A DNA stretch of 64,000 bases from Pedobacter chitinilyticus (lineage in GTDB: Bacteria > Bacteroidota > Bacteroidia > Sphingobacteriales > Sphingobacteriaceae). The translations under genes and the position numbers were made by a program. This document shows positions 26,557 through 35,093 of this stretch, one piece after another. The stretch covers positions 436,531-500,530 of the forward strand of contig NZ_QMHN01000004.1 in the NCBI RefSeq assembly GCF_003313385.1, given 5' to 3'. How positions within the stretch are numbered: the first letter of the stretch is position 1; the number at the start of each line of letters is the position of its first letter. Under the pieces are notes generated by a model. It saw only the letters and a program-made list of their open reading frames with translations, was not told the DNA's origin and ran no database searches.

Positions 26557-27570
26557 ATGAAAAAAAGTTTAGTAATTCTGCTAGCGGCTACGGTGGGTTT
26601 AGCAGCCTGTAACACAGAGAAAAAAGGTCCAGGAGGCTTGTTGTACAAAATCCACAAGTCAGGTGGTAAAGACAAAATCAAGGAAGGTGACGTCGTAAAA
26701 TTGAACTTTATCCAAAAAAATGAGAGAGATTCAGTTTTGGGCAGTACTTACGACAGTGAGCAAGCGCAAATTTTCCCTGTAGGTAAAAAACAATATGCTG
26801 GCGATATGCAAGATGTATTGACCCTTTTCGGAGAAGGCGATAGTGCAACTTTCAAAATCAACTTGGATACAATGGCTTTCCATAGCAAACAGCCTAAACC
26901 AGATATGTTCAAAAACGATAAATACATTGTGTTTACCGTTAAAATTGAAAAAGTTTTCAAAAAAGGACCTAACGAGGCTGATTCTACTTTCCAAAAACGT
27001 GCTGGCGATTTCTTCCAGTCAGACTACAAAGCTGATATGGATAAAAAGAAAGCTGCTGAACCAACAAAAATCAAGACTTATATCGACGAAAACAACTTGA
27101 AAGTACAAACTTCTGCTAGTGGTTTACAATATGTAATTACTGCTCCAGGAAGCGGTGTAAAAGCAGTTGACGGCGATACTGTTTCTGTAAACTATACTGG
27201 TAAATTCACTAAAAAAGGCGAAGATAAAAAATACAAAATCTTTGATACTAGCGATGAGAAATTAGCTAAAGAAGCTAAGGTACACCAACCAGGTAGACCT
27301 TATGGTCCAACTAAAATGGTTGTAGGTGGTACTGTTCCCGGTTTCACAGAAGCGCTTAAATTAGTAGGTAAAGGTGGTAAAGTAACGGCTATCATCCCTT
27401 CTAAATTAGGATACGGCGAGCAAGGCGGCGGCCCAATCGGACCTTTTAGCCCATTGGTATTCGAGATTGAAGTTATAGATGTGATTAAACCAAAGGCAGG
27501 TGCTACCCCTCCTCCAGCGCCAGTTGCCCCTACAGCAGGTCACTCTGCGAATGATGGTCATAAGCACTAA
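26557..27570 (+). CDS. FKBP-type peptidyl-prolyl isomerase lipoprotein, two FKBP-like units
   Basis: A 337-aa lipoprotein: signal sequence with lipobox GLAAC (Cys at about 18). Residues 30-135 look like a degenerate FKBP-like unit (EGDVVKLNFIQ, GEGDSATFKI). Residues about 185-312 are a clear FKBP domain (DTVSVNYTGKFTKKG, GGTVPGFTEALKLVGKG, SKLGYGEQGGGPIGPFSPLVFEIEV in sections). It ends with a Pro/Ala-rich and His-containing tail (GHSANDGHKH). Likely an outer-membrane-anchored periplasmic foldase. Confidence 0.92.
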   Translation: MKKSLVILLAATVGLAACNTEKKGPGGLLYKIHKSGGKDKIKEGDVVKLNFIQKNERDSVLGSTYDSEQAQIFPVGKKQYAGDMQDVLTLFGEGDSATFKINLDTMAFHSKQPKPDMFKNDKYIVFTVKIEKVFKKGPNEADSTFQKRAGDFFQSDYKADMDKKKAAEPTKIKTYIDENNLKVQTSASGLQYVITAPGSGVKAVDGDTVSVNYTGKFTKKGEDKKYKIFDTSDEKLAKEAKVHQPGRPYGPTKMVVGGTVPGFTEALKLVGKGGKVTAIIPSKLGYGEQGGGPIGPFSPLVFEIEVIDVIKPKAGATPPPAPVAPTAGHSANDGHKH

Positions 27571-27592
27571 TCAAAATATTGAATAACATAGA

Positions 27593-27619
27593 AAGCTGTC
27601 CTTCGGGGCGGCTTTTTTT
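27593..27619 (+). terminator. Rho-independent terminator after the FKBP lipoprotein gene
   Basis: GCTGTCC and GGGCGGC pair (with G-T pairs) around a TTCG tetraloop, followed by seven T. Confidence 0.85.
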
Positions 27620-27663
27620 ATGCCCAAGTTTTTCTTCCCCTAACAACAAACCAACCAATCAGC

Positions 27664-27671
27664 TATCTTTG
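27664..27671 (+). promoter_or_regulatory. -7 promoter box of tatD
   Basis: TATCTTTG ends 4 nt before the ATG at 27676. No TTTG is evident at -33. Confidence 0.5.
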
Positions 27672-27675
27672 TGCC

Positions 27676-28443
27676 ATGTTACTTACCGATACCCATACGC
27701 ATCAATACTACGAGAAAGATTTAGATAAACGAGCAGCACAAATGCAGCGCTGTTTTGAAAATGGCGTAAAACGTCTGTTTTTGCCCAATGTAGATGTGGC
27801 TTCCATTGCTATGATTGACGAGATGACAAAAACTTATCCCGAAAACTGTTTTGCTATGGCGGGGCTTCATCCCTGCGATGTAAAGGAAGGCTATCAAGAC
27901 GTGTTGGCAGAAATTTACCAGAGCATTGCTGGCCGAGAAATCTATGCCATTGGTGAAATTGGTATTGACCTTTATTGGGATAAAACAACATTAGCTATTC
28001 AACAGGACGCTTTTAAACAGCAAATAGAATGGGCTAAACAATTGGATTTGCCATTTGTGATTCATTGTCGCGAAGCTTTTGACGAAGTTTTTGAAGTGTT
28101 GGAAGCGTGCAGACACGATAAAATGTGTGGTATTTTTCACTGCTTTACCGGCGATTTGGTACAGGCCAACAGAGCCATCGACCTCGGGTTTTATTTAGGC
28201 ATTGGCGGCGTGCTTACCTATAAAAAAGCTGGTTTAGATTTAGTTTTGGCTGATGTTCCTATAAAGCATGTCGTACTCGAAACAGATTCTCCATATTTAG
28301 CACCTGTTCCTTTTAGAGGTAAGCCAAATGAAAGTAGCTATTTGGTGCATATTGCTCAAAAAGTGGCTGATGTTTACGGAATAAGCATTGAAAAAGTAGC
28401 TGAGGTTACGACAGAGAATTCCAGAAAAATATTCGGGATTTAA
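27676..28443 (+). CDS. TatD family deoxyribonuclease
   Basis: Metal-dependent hydrolase of 255 aa. Metal ligands are visible: TDTHTHQYY (HxH) near the N terminus, AIGEIGIDLYWDKT (Glu), FVIHCREAFDE (His), GIFHCFTGD (His) and LETDSPYLAPVPFRG (Asp). TatD enzymes are 3'-5' exonucleases linked to DNA repair. A -7 promoter box lies 4 nt upstream of the start. Confidence 0.94.
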   Translation: MLLTDTHTHQYYEKDLDKRAAQMQRCFENGVKRLFLPNVDVASIAMIDEMTKTYPENCFAMAGLHPCDVKEGYQDVLAEIYQSIAGREIYAIGEIGIDLYWDKTTLAIQQDAFKQQIEWAKQLDLPFVIHCREAFDEVFEVLEACRHDKMCGIFHCFTGDLVQANRAIDLGFYLGIGGVLTYKKAGLDLVLADVPIKHVVLETDSPYLAPVPFRGKPNESSYLVHIAQKVADVYGISIEKVAEVTTENSRKIFGI

Positions 28444-28656
28444 TCTTTGCGTTCTTCGCGTCGCTCTTTTATTCTTTGCGTTAATCTTGTTTTTCTTCGA
28501 GGTTAAATTTTACCGCAAAGGTTTTTTTAAGTTTTCGCAAAGAATCGCAAAGATGAAATTGAGAAAAAGAGTAGGTTGATTGTTTGGGAAACGTAGTCTT
28601 CGCATTCATAGCGTAATTCTTAATTTCTTAGCAGTTAAAACTTATTTTTCTACATA
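28441..28656. repeat. GxxExxY-associated palindromic repeats, left array
   Basis: Half-unit B (CTTTGCGTTCTTCGCG, then TTCTTTGCGTTAA) at 28446-28489. Then a full imperfect palindrome: unit A from about 28511 (TACCGCAAAGG, TTTTCGCAAAG, TCGCAAAG) and unit B from about 28603 (CTTCGCATTCATAGCG, CTTAGCAGTTAAA). The ends TTTACCGCAAAG and CTTTGCGGTTAAA are complementary. About 100 nt of plain AT-rich DNA follow before the gene. Confidence 0.75.
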
Positions 28657-28758
28657 TCTAAATTTCTAACTAAAACACGTTGAGTCTCTCGTAAAGCATC
28701 ATAAAGTTTTTTATTAATCAACAAAAAGCTAAATTTACTTACCTAACTATGAAATACT

Positions 28759-29136
28759 ATGGAAGTAAATGAGCTATCAAATGTTGTAATCGGTATGGCT
28801 ATTGATGTGCATTCAGCACTCGGGCCAGGATTGTTGGAGAACGCTTATCAAGAATGCCTCTTCTATAAAATTCAAAAAGAAGGTTTCTATGTTGAGAAAG
28901 AAAAACCAATACCCTTGGTGTTCGAGGGGATGAGGCTAAACTGTGGCTATAGAATTGATATTTTGGTTGAAAACAAATTGGTTTTAGAACTGAAAAGTGT
29001 AGAGAAACTTTCGGACTTACACCTCGCTCAAACGCTTACTTATCTTAGATTAGGTAATTTCAAATTAGGGCTCTTGATGAATTTTAATTCTTATCTACTG
29101 AAAGATGGATTAAAGCGTGTGGTTAATAATCTTTAG
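28759..29136 (+). CDS. GxxExxY protein, PD-(D/E)XK-like
   Basis: A 125-aa protein of the GxxExxY family; the naming motif is GPGLLENAYQECL at about residues 22-34. Downstream, RIDILVENKLVLELKS supplies an Asp followed by Glu-x-Lys, the layout of PD-(D/E)XK nucleases, so a nuclease fold is plausible but activity is unproven. The gene is flanked on both sides by arrays of related palindromic repeats, which suggests that it travels with them or acts on them. Confidence 0.85.
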   Translation: MEVNELSNVVIGMAIDVHSALGPGLLENAYQECLFYKIQKEGFYVEKEKPIPLVFEGMRLNCGYRIDILVENKLVLELKSVEKLSDLHLAQTLTYLRLGNFKLGLLMNFNSYLLKDGLKRVVNNL

Positions 29137-29137
29137 T

Positions 29138-29490
29138 TTTCGCATTCTTGGGATATCTTTTTTATTCTTGCAGTTAAAATCAAATAAAAAAGGCTTTCTA
29201 ATTGAGAATAAATTTACCGAAGATTTTTTGAAGTTTCGCAACGTGCCGCAAAGGCTGGATTGGAAAGTAGGGTAGATTAATTCTTAGTAATTCTAGTCTT
29301 TGTGTTCTTCGCATAACTCTTACTTTTCTTTGCGGTTAAATCCTATTTTTCTTGACAGTTAGTTTTTTACCGCAAAGTTTTTTGAAGTTTTCGCAAAGGG
29401 CCGCAAAGGTAGGGTTAGAAAGTTGAATCTCAAGAATTTTAGTCTTTGCGTTCTTAGCGTATCTCTTAATTTCTTTTCGGTTAATAAATT
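29138..29490. repeat. GxxExxY-associated palindromic repeats, right array
   Basis: Half-unit B at 29137-29181, then two imperfect palindromes: unit A at about 29214-29258 with unit B at about 29299-29344, and unit A at about 29369-29412 with unit B at about 29443-29488. Unit A reads TTTACCGCAAAG, GAAGTTTTCGCAAAG, CCGCAAAGG. Unit B reads TCTTTGCGTTCTTAGCGTA, TTTCTTTGCGGTTAAA. Copies differ by several substitutions, so this is not a CRISPR. Confidence 0.78.
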
Positions 29491-29759
29491 TCTCCTACCT
29501 CGACACAACCAATTGCTAGTGTTTTGTGCTTTAGAGCATTTGTTTTTGGTTCCTCCTGGTCGCTTTTAGTTTCTTTTATCTGAACTAATACCACTAACTG
29601 CCTATAACCAGTTACGGATTTCTGCATAAATAACCCATCTGTTTATGCATTTCTCAATCTATTGTCCAAATAGTTAATTATTTGATAAATATTTTTTGTG
29701 ATTTAAAAAGCTGTGCGATTGTTGTTTAATTTGTAAAACAAAACCATAGCTGTACTTTA
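29491..29759. other. Upstream region of the asparaginase gene
   Basis: About 270 nt of AT-rich sequence after the repeat array with no gene. The stretch 29690-29750 (ATTTTTTGTGATTT, GTTTAATTTGTAAAAC) is the likely promoter area, but no exact TAnnTTTG with TTTG spacing was found. Confidence 0.35.
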
Positions 29760-30776
29760 ATGACCAAGATACTTATCATCTACACAGGTGGAACCATAGG
29801 AATGGTAAATGATGCTGCAACAGGCGCCTTAATTCCATTCGATTTTGAGCAGATTAAAGATAATGTTCCCGAGCTTGCTCGATTGAACTACCAGCTATCC
29901 GTACACTCCTTTAATCCAATTATTGATTCGTCTAATATGCATCCCAGCCACTGGAATGTGATTGCAGAACTGATAAGGGATAATTATGAAGAATTTGATG
30001 GCTTTGTGATTTTACATGGTTCAGATACCATGTCTTTTACGGCATCTGCATTAAGCTTTATGCTTAAAAACTTGGCTAAGCCAGTCATTTTAACAGGTTC
30101 TCAATTGCCTATCGGAGAAATTAGGACTGATGCCAAAGAAAACCTGATTACTGCCCTAGAAATTGCAGCAACCAAAGCAAATGGAAAAGCGGTAGTGCCA
30201 GAAGTATGCATCTATTTTGATAATCAGTTGTTTCGAGGCAATAGATCTATCAAATTCAATACGGAAAAATTCGAAGCCTTTCGTTCGCCCAATTATCCAA
30301 TTTTGGCCGAAGCAGGGGTTCAACTGACCTTTTTTCATAAAGAAATTCTTCCTGTTCCCACCGAACCTTTTTATATCCAAACTAAATCTGATGCGAACAT
30401 TGGTGTGCTGAAAGCTTATCCTGGAATGACGGAGGAAGTAGTGATGGCTGTAACGAAGTCGAAGGTAAAAGCCATTGTATTGGAAACTTTTGGGTCAGGA
30501 AATACGACTACGACAGAGTGGTTTGTTAATGCTTTGGCAGATGCGATCAAAGATGGGAAAATTATTGTCGATATCTCGCAATGTTTAAGAGGGTCGGTGC
30601 AGTTAGGTATGTACGAAACCAGTAGCGAGCTTAAAAAAATGGGTGTGCTAAGTGGTTATGATATGACTTTTGAAACAGCGGTAACCAAGTTGATGTATCT
30701 TTTGGGAGCTGATTTAAGTGCCGAGGAAATTAGACGACAAATGGAAACCCCTATTGCGGGAGAGTTGACAAATTAA
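29760..30776 (+). CDS. ansA: Type I (cytoplasmic) L-asparaginase
   Basis: Hydrolyses asparagine to aspartate and ammonia. Both catalytic triads are visible: IIYTGGTIGMV with the nucleophilic Thr at about residue 12, and LHGSDTMSFTASALSFML with the second Thr-Asp-Lys set (HGSDTM). There is no signal peptide, which fits the cytoplasmic type. Length 338 aa is normal. Expected to work as a tetramer or dimer with allosteric asparagine control, as known for the family. Confidence 0.94.
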   Translation: MTKILIIYTGGTIGMVNDAATGALIPFDFEQIKDNVPELARLNYQLSVHSFNPIIDSSNMHPSHWNVIAELIRDNYEEFDGFVILHGSDTMSFTASALSFMLKNLAKPVILTGSQLPIGEIRTDAKENLITALEIAATKANGKAVVPEVCIYFDNQLFRGNRSIKFNTEKFEAFRSPNYPILAEAGVQLTFFHKEILPVPTEPFYIQTKSDANIGVLKAYPGMTEEVVMAVTKSKVKAIVLETFGSGNTTTTEWFVNALADAIKDGKIIVDISQCLRGSVQLGMYETSSELKKMGVLSGYDMTFETAVTKLMYLLGADLSAEEIRRQMETPIAGELTN

Positions 30777-31002
30777 TTGCCTTCTCTGTGTTTTAAGATG
30801 TTTTGAAGTTTTTAATCCTATTGACAGCGAAAGTATGTCTTTTTTGAACATCAATCTTCGGACTTCATTCTATTAGCTTTTCTGACTCTCAAAAAGTAAA
30901 ACTTCTGCAATTATGACCATCATCATTCGATAAACAAAGCATTAATCTTATTTTTGTTTAGGATTGGCAGGCAAATTGCCCATCCAACTTATACTTATAA
31001 AA

Positions 31003-32418
31003 ATGAAGATAGAACAAATTTACACTGGATGTTTGGCCGAGGCGGCCTATTACATTGAGAGCAATGGCGAAGCAGCCATTATTGATCCGCTCCGAGAAGT
31101 AGCGCCTTATTTAATAAAAGCATCCCAAAACGGTGCTAAAATAAAGTACATCTTCGAAACCCATTTCCATGCCGATTTTGTGTCAGGTCATGTTGATTTG
31201 GCCGAGAAATCAGGAGCGACCATTGTTTATGGGCCTACTGCAACCACTTCTTTCGAAGCACATATTGCTACCGATGGAGAACAGTTTAAAATAGGTGACT
31301 TAACCATTACCGCTTTACATACGCCAGGTCACACACTCGAGTCAACCACTTATTTATTGACCGATGCGCAAGGTAGAAATCATTGCATCTTTACAGGGGA
31401 TACCCTTTTTATTGGCGATGTAGGTCGACCAGATTTGGCACAAAAAGGAACGCTTACCATGGACGACTTGGCAGGTTTACTTTATGATTCGCTGAATGAA
31501 AAAATCAAGCCGTTAGCGGATGAGGTAATTGTTTACCCTGGTCATGGTGCTGGGTCTGCTTGTGGTAAAAATATGAGTAAGGAAACCTTTGATACTTTAG
31601 GCCACCAAAAGCAGGTAAATTATGCACTAAAAGCGGCAACCAAAGAGCAGTTCATTAAGGAAGTGACCGATGGTATTTTGCCACCTCCACAATATTTTGC
31701 CAAAAATGCAGCCATGAATAAAGGTGGGTACGAAAGTATCGACGAGGTTTATGAAAAAGGACTTAACCCGCTGTCGCCTCAAGCTTTTGAAGATTTGGCG
31801 AACCAAAGCGGTGCATTGATGCTAGACACACGTGATCCACAGGTTTTTGCACAAGCTTTTGTACCGAATGCCATCAATATTGGTTTAAATGGTCAATTTG
31901 CACCTTGGGTAGGCGCATTAGTTCCAGATTTAAAGCAAAATATTTTGTTGATTACCGATGAAGGTAAAGCGGAAGAAGCGATTACCCGTTTGGCACGTGT
32001 AGGTTACGACAATACCATTGGGTATTTGGAAGGTGGTATTCAAGCATGGAAGGATGCAGGAAAGCAAATCGACCAAGTAACTTCTATTTCTGCAGCCGAA
32101 TTTGAACAAGCTTACCAAGAAGACCAATCTATTTTAGCATTGGATGTGCGTAAGCCGGGAGAATACGAATCGGAGCATTTAGAGTTTACACATTCTCGTC
32201 CGTTAGATTATATTAACGATTGGACTCACGAAATAAACGACGATAAAGATTATTATATCCATTGTGCGGGCGGTTATCGTTCCATGATTGCAGCATCTAT
32301 CTTAAAAGCTCGTGGTATTGATAAGGTGATAGATGTAGCAGGAGGTTATGGTGCGATTAAGAATACATCGTTGAAAAGAACCGATTTTGTTTGCCCAAGC
32401 AAGCTGGCGAAAGCTTAA
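31003..32418 (+). CDS. Metallo-beta-lactamase-fold persulfide dioxygenase with pseudo-rhodanese and rhodanese domains (CstB-like)
   Basis: A 471-aa three-domain protein. Residues 1-245 are an MBL fold with the metal motif HFHADFVSGH (H54, H56, D58, H63) and the HTPGHTLESTTY and YPGHGAGSACGK blocks of ETHE1-like persulfide dioxygenases. Residues about 265-355 are a rhodanese without the catalytic Cys. Residues about 365-465 are an active rhodanese with C421 in IHCAGGYRS. This order is that of CstB, which oxidises persulfides of low-molecular-weight thiols. It sits 130 nt upstream of ypdA and just before a strong terminator. Confidence 0.9.
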   Translation: MKIEQIYTGCLAEAAYYIESNGEAAIIDPLREVAPYLIKASQNGAKIKYIFETHFHADFVSGHVDLAEKSGATIVYGPTATTSFEAHIATDGEQFKIGDLTITALHTPGHTLESTTYLLTDAQGRNHCIFTGDTLFIGDVGRPDLAQKGTLTMDDLAGLLYDSLNEKIKPLADEVIVYPGHGAGSACGKNMSKETFDTLGHQKQVNYALKAATKEQFIKEVTDGILPPPQYFAKNAAMNKGGYESIDEVYEKGLNPLSPQAFEDLANQSGALMLDTRDPQVFAQAFVPNAINIGLNGQFAPWVGALVPDLKQNILLITDEGKAEEAITRLARVGYDNTIGYLEGGIQAWKDAGKQIDQVTSISAAEFEQAYQEDQSILALDVRKPGEYESEHLEFTHSRPLDYINDWTHEINDDKDYYIHCAGGYRSMIAASILKARGIDKVIDVAGGYGAIKNTSLKRTDFVCPSKLAKA

Positions 32419-32439
32419 GCTATTTCGTCATTGTTAGAG

Positions 32440-32495
32440 GCTAAGCCTCGTAGGTTTAAAACGGCGTAATCCTGAAACCTACGAGGTTTTTTAGC
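32440..32495 (+). terminator. Rho-independent terminator/palindrome after the CstB-like gene
   Basis: Perfect 12-bp arms CCTCGTAGGTTT (32446-32457) and AAACCTACGAGG (32475-32486) followed by six T. Flanking GCTAA and TTAGC extend the symmetry. Related in sequence to the palindrome at 34864-34896. Confidence 0.8.
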
Positions 32496-32549
32496 AATTG
32501 CAATAAAACAAGTCCGCCGTAATCAAGTTTAATTTAAAAGAATCATCAC

Positions 32550-33527
32550 TTGGCTAAATCAGATACACAACATTTCGAGGTCTTAATTATCGGTGCTGGA
32601 CCAATAGGTTTAGCCTGTGGAATTGAAGCACAAAAGGCAGGGAAAAGCTATGTCATTATCGACAAAGGTACTTTAGTGAATAGCCTTTACAATTATCCCG
32701 TGTTCATGACTTTCTTTTCTACTTCTGAACGGTTGGAAATAGGAGGAGTACCTTTCGTAAGCATTAGTCCAAAGCCAAACCGAAATGAAGCGTTGGAATA
32801 CTATAGGCGTGTAACGGAAAAATTCCAGCTGAATGTAAGGTTGTTTGAAGAAGTGTTGAGCTGTAGAAAAGAAGATGATATATTTCAAATAGATACTTCT
32901 AAAGGAGTTTACACTGCCAACTATGTCATTATTGCTACTGGCTTTTATGATGTTCCCAATTTGATGAACATTCCTGGTGAAGATTTGCCGAAAGTTATTC
33001 ACTATTATAAAGATCCACATTATTATGCTTTTAGCAAGGTTTTGGTCGTTGGAGCCAATAATTCATCCGTGGATGTTGCTTTGGAAACTTTTAGAAAAGG
33101 TGCTGAAGTAACTATGGTCATCCGTGGTAATGATATGGGCCCGAATGTGAAATATTGGGTGCGTCCTGATATTAAGAACCGTATCAAAGAAGGATCTATT
33201 AAAGCTTATTTCGAAAGCAATTTGAAAGAGATCAAAGAACAAACGGTAATCATTTCTACACCAGATGGTGAAGTGGAAATTGAGAATGATTTTGTGGCTG
33301 CAATGACAGGCTACCAACCTAATTTTAAGTTACTAGAAAAATTGGGGGTTACCTTAGATGAAAACCAAACGCCAATCCATCATACAGAAACGATGGAAAC
33401 CAACCTTTCTGGTTTATATTTAGCTGGTGTGGTTTGTGGTGGCATGGACACCCACAAGTGGTTCATTGAAAACTCCCGTATTCATGCAGAGCAGATCATG
33501 AAGGATATTGTTGCTAAAGCTAGCTAA
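32550..33527 (+). CDS. ypdA: YpdA family bacillithiol disulfide reductase-like flavoprotein
   Basis: FAD/NAD(P)H oxidoreductase of 325 aa with VLIIGAGPIGLACG (FAD) at about 10-24 and VLVVGANNSSVDVAL (NAD(P)H) in the middle, plus YVIIATGFYDVP. It lacks the CxxC of thioredoxin reductase and belongs to the YpdA/Bdr group that reduces oxidised bacillithiol. The only usable start is TTG at 32550 because a stop lies 13-15 nt upstream and no ATG precedes the FAD motif. Placed next to a persulfide dioxygenase, it suggests linked thiol/persulfide chemistry. Confidence 0.9.
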   Translation: MAKSDTQHFEVLIIGAGPIGLACGIEAQKAGKSYVIIDKGTLVNSLYNYPVFMTFFSTSERLEIGGVPFVSISPKPNRNEALEYYRRVTEKFQLNVRLFEEVLSCRKEDDIFQIDTSKGVYTANYVIIATGFYDVPNLMNIPGEDLPKVIHYYKDPHYYAFSKVLVVGANNSSVDVALETFRKGAEVTMVIRGNDMGPNVKYWVRPDIKNRIKEGSIKAYFESNLKEIKEQTVIISTPDGEVEIENDFVAAMTGYQPNFKLLEKLGVTLDENQTPIHHTETMETNLSGLYLAGVVCGGMDTHKWFIENSRIHAEQIMKDIVAKAS

Positions 33528-33560
33528 CATTTTCATTTATGTAGGCCTTCTTTGCTGTCA

Positions 33561-33609
33561 TTCAGAGCGCAGCGAAGAATCTCATAGTTCTAGGATTCTT
33601 CGCTCTGAA
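33561..33609. repeat. REP-like imperfect palindrome
   Basis: Arms 33561-33581 (TTCAGAGCG, then GAAGAATC) and 33594-33609 (GATTCTTCGCTCTGAA) pair except for a 5-nt insertion in the left arm. It lies between the convergent ypdA and thioredoxin-like genes and may also end their transcripts. Confidence 0.7.
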
Positions 33610-33624
33610 TGAAAAAGCATGATT

Positions 33625-34704
33625 CTAAGGCAAAAGGTCTGCTAATTTAGCTGTAAGCGCTTTTCCTCGAAGGTTCTTTGCGATAATAATGCCATTCTCG
33701 TCAATAAGGAAGTTGGTAGGGTAGGCATTAATGCCATAAATTAAACCTGCTTCATTTTTATCCCCTTTTAAGTCGCAGACATTTTCCCAAGGGAGCTTGT
33801 CATCTTTGATCGCTTTTAGCCATTGCGCTTTATTATTGTCTGCAGCAACGCCCAAAATTTCAAATCCTTTTGCTTTGTAAGCGTTGTAGGTTTTCACCAG
33901 TTCGGGATTTTCTTCTCTGCAAGGACCGCACCAAGAACCCCAAAACTCAAGAAGTATGTATTTCCCTTTAATATCTGATAACTTTACTTTTTTTCCGTCT
34001 GTATTTGCCTGTTCAAAATCAGCGTATTTACCACCAATTTTCACCTCTTGGCTTAGTGTCAAAAAGCTGTTGATATTTTTTGCATAAGTGGTTTTTTGAA
34101 TGGAAGGTGTAAATAACTGATAAATGTTTTTGGTTTTTTCTTTCCCCCAAGTAGTCGAATATACATCCGTAATATTAGCAATGATTAATGAATTGGGATG
34201 GTTTTTTGCGTAATTAAAGTAAGCAGTGTATTCTTCGTGCTTAATATTTGCAATTTGTTTTCGAAGCTCGCTTTTAAGGCTAGGGTCTGTAGTTTTACTG
34301 AAAGCGGTTCTTAGACTGTCTTCTTTAAGGCCAATCGGTTGAATTATTTTTTGGATTTCTTCGTTCTCTGTTTGTGTAGCCGAGCCTTTGATGATTCCTT
34401 TTTTGAACTCTCCACCTTTAAGAATCATCGTGATGTTTTTGTTTTCAAGCCAGAAAAAGACATAGTTGGTATAATTTTTTGTAAGCAATACTACTTGTGT
34501 TGCGGGCTCGGCAAGTTTGCCTTTTAAGGTGAATTTTCCGTTTGCCACTTGTGTAGAATCGATCATGTCTTGAGGAGAACTTAGTTTTAAATAAAGCCAA
34601 GTCCCGTTTTCGAGACCTTCAACAGTGCCTTCAATTTTGAAGTTTTGGGCAAATGCGATAATGTTGGCAAATAGTAGGAATGTGAGTACGATGGTCTTAT
34701 TCAT
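33625..34704 (-). CDS. TlpA-like thioredoxin-fold protein with N-terminal DUF4369
   Basis: A 359-aa exported protein: signal peptide (about 1-19), a DUF4369 domain (about 23-115: FKIEGTVEGLENGTW, GKFTLKGKL), a helical linker, and a C-terminal TlpA/ResA thioredoxin domain (about 225-358) with the redox site WGSWCGPCREE. Common in Bacteroidota, where such proteins reduce disulfides in the periplasm. No cytochrome maturation genes are adjacent, so the partner is unknown. Confidence 0.92.
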   Translation of the reverse strand: MNKTIVLTFLLFANIIAFAQNFKIEGTVEGLENGTWLYLKLSSPQDMIDSTQVANGKFTLKGKLAEPATQVVLLTKNYTNYVFFWLENKNITMILKGGEFKKGIIKGSATQTENEEIQKIIQPIGLKEDSLRTAFSKTTDPSLKSELRKQIANIKHEEYTAYFNYAKNHPNSLIIANITDVYSTTWGKEKTKNIYQLFTPSIQKTTYAKNINSFLTLSQEVKIGGKYADFEQANTDGKKVKLSDIKGKYILLEFWGSWCGPCREENPELVKTYNAYKAKGFEILGVAADNNKAQWLKAIKDDKLPWENVCDLKGDKNEAGLIYGINAYPTNFLIDENGIIIAKNLRGKALTAKLADLLP

Positions 34705-34814
34705 TTTAGAGGTTTTTTATCTTAAAGAAGGTTAATGGATAAAAATGTTGCACGGCTTTCTGTCTTTCCATAAAAATATGAAATAGTTTGGGTTTGATGT
34801 AATAACGGTTGTCA

Positions 34815-34940
34815 TATAAACGGGATTGCAGCGAAAATACTTTTTGTGGTGGTGCGAGGAGAGAAACCCCATAGGTTTTTAAAACCTATGGGGTTTGAGC
34901 AATGCGGGTGACAAAAAGATTGTAGCGTAAAGCCCGGCTT
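34815..34940. repeat. Composite inverted element, copy B, with perfect palindromic core
   Basis: Ends 34815-34846 (TATAAACGGGATTGCAGCG, then ATACTTTTTG) and 34912-34940 (CAAAAAGATTGTAGCG, then AAGCCCGGCTT). The core holds a 33-nt palindrome: arms AAACCCCATAGGTTTT (34864-34879) and AAAACCTATGGGGTTT (34881-34896) around one T. Orientation is reversed relative to copy A. Confidence 0.78.
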
Positions 34941-34994
34941 TCGGGAGTGCTTTGTACAGGCTTTGCTTTTCTAAAAAATATCGACGTTTTTGCC

Positions 34995-35002
34995 TAACTT
35001 TG
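34995..35002 (+). promoter_or_regulatory. -7 promoter box upstream of aguB
   Basis: TAACTTTG, consensus TAnnTTTG, about 90 nt upstream of the start. The -33 element is poor. Confidence 0.4.
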
Positions 35003-35093
35003 CGGCTCGAAAATGGTTTAAGGTATAAGGTTTAGGGGATAAGGTTGGACATCATGTCTCAAATCTGATATCCTAATACTCAAATCTAAGAAT

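Larger units (their letters stand above)
34705..35093. other. Intergenic region with composite element B
   Basis: About 390 nt between divergent genes. It holds the composite inverted element at 34815-34940 and a -7 box TAACTTTG at 34995-35002, which may drive aguB. No gene seen. Confidence 0.5.

Noticed and set aside
28441..29490. CRISPR array
   Set aside because: Repeats are long, diverged, palindromic and in two alternating orientations with uneven spacing, and they flank a gene; no cas genes.
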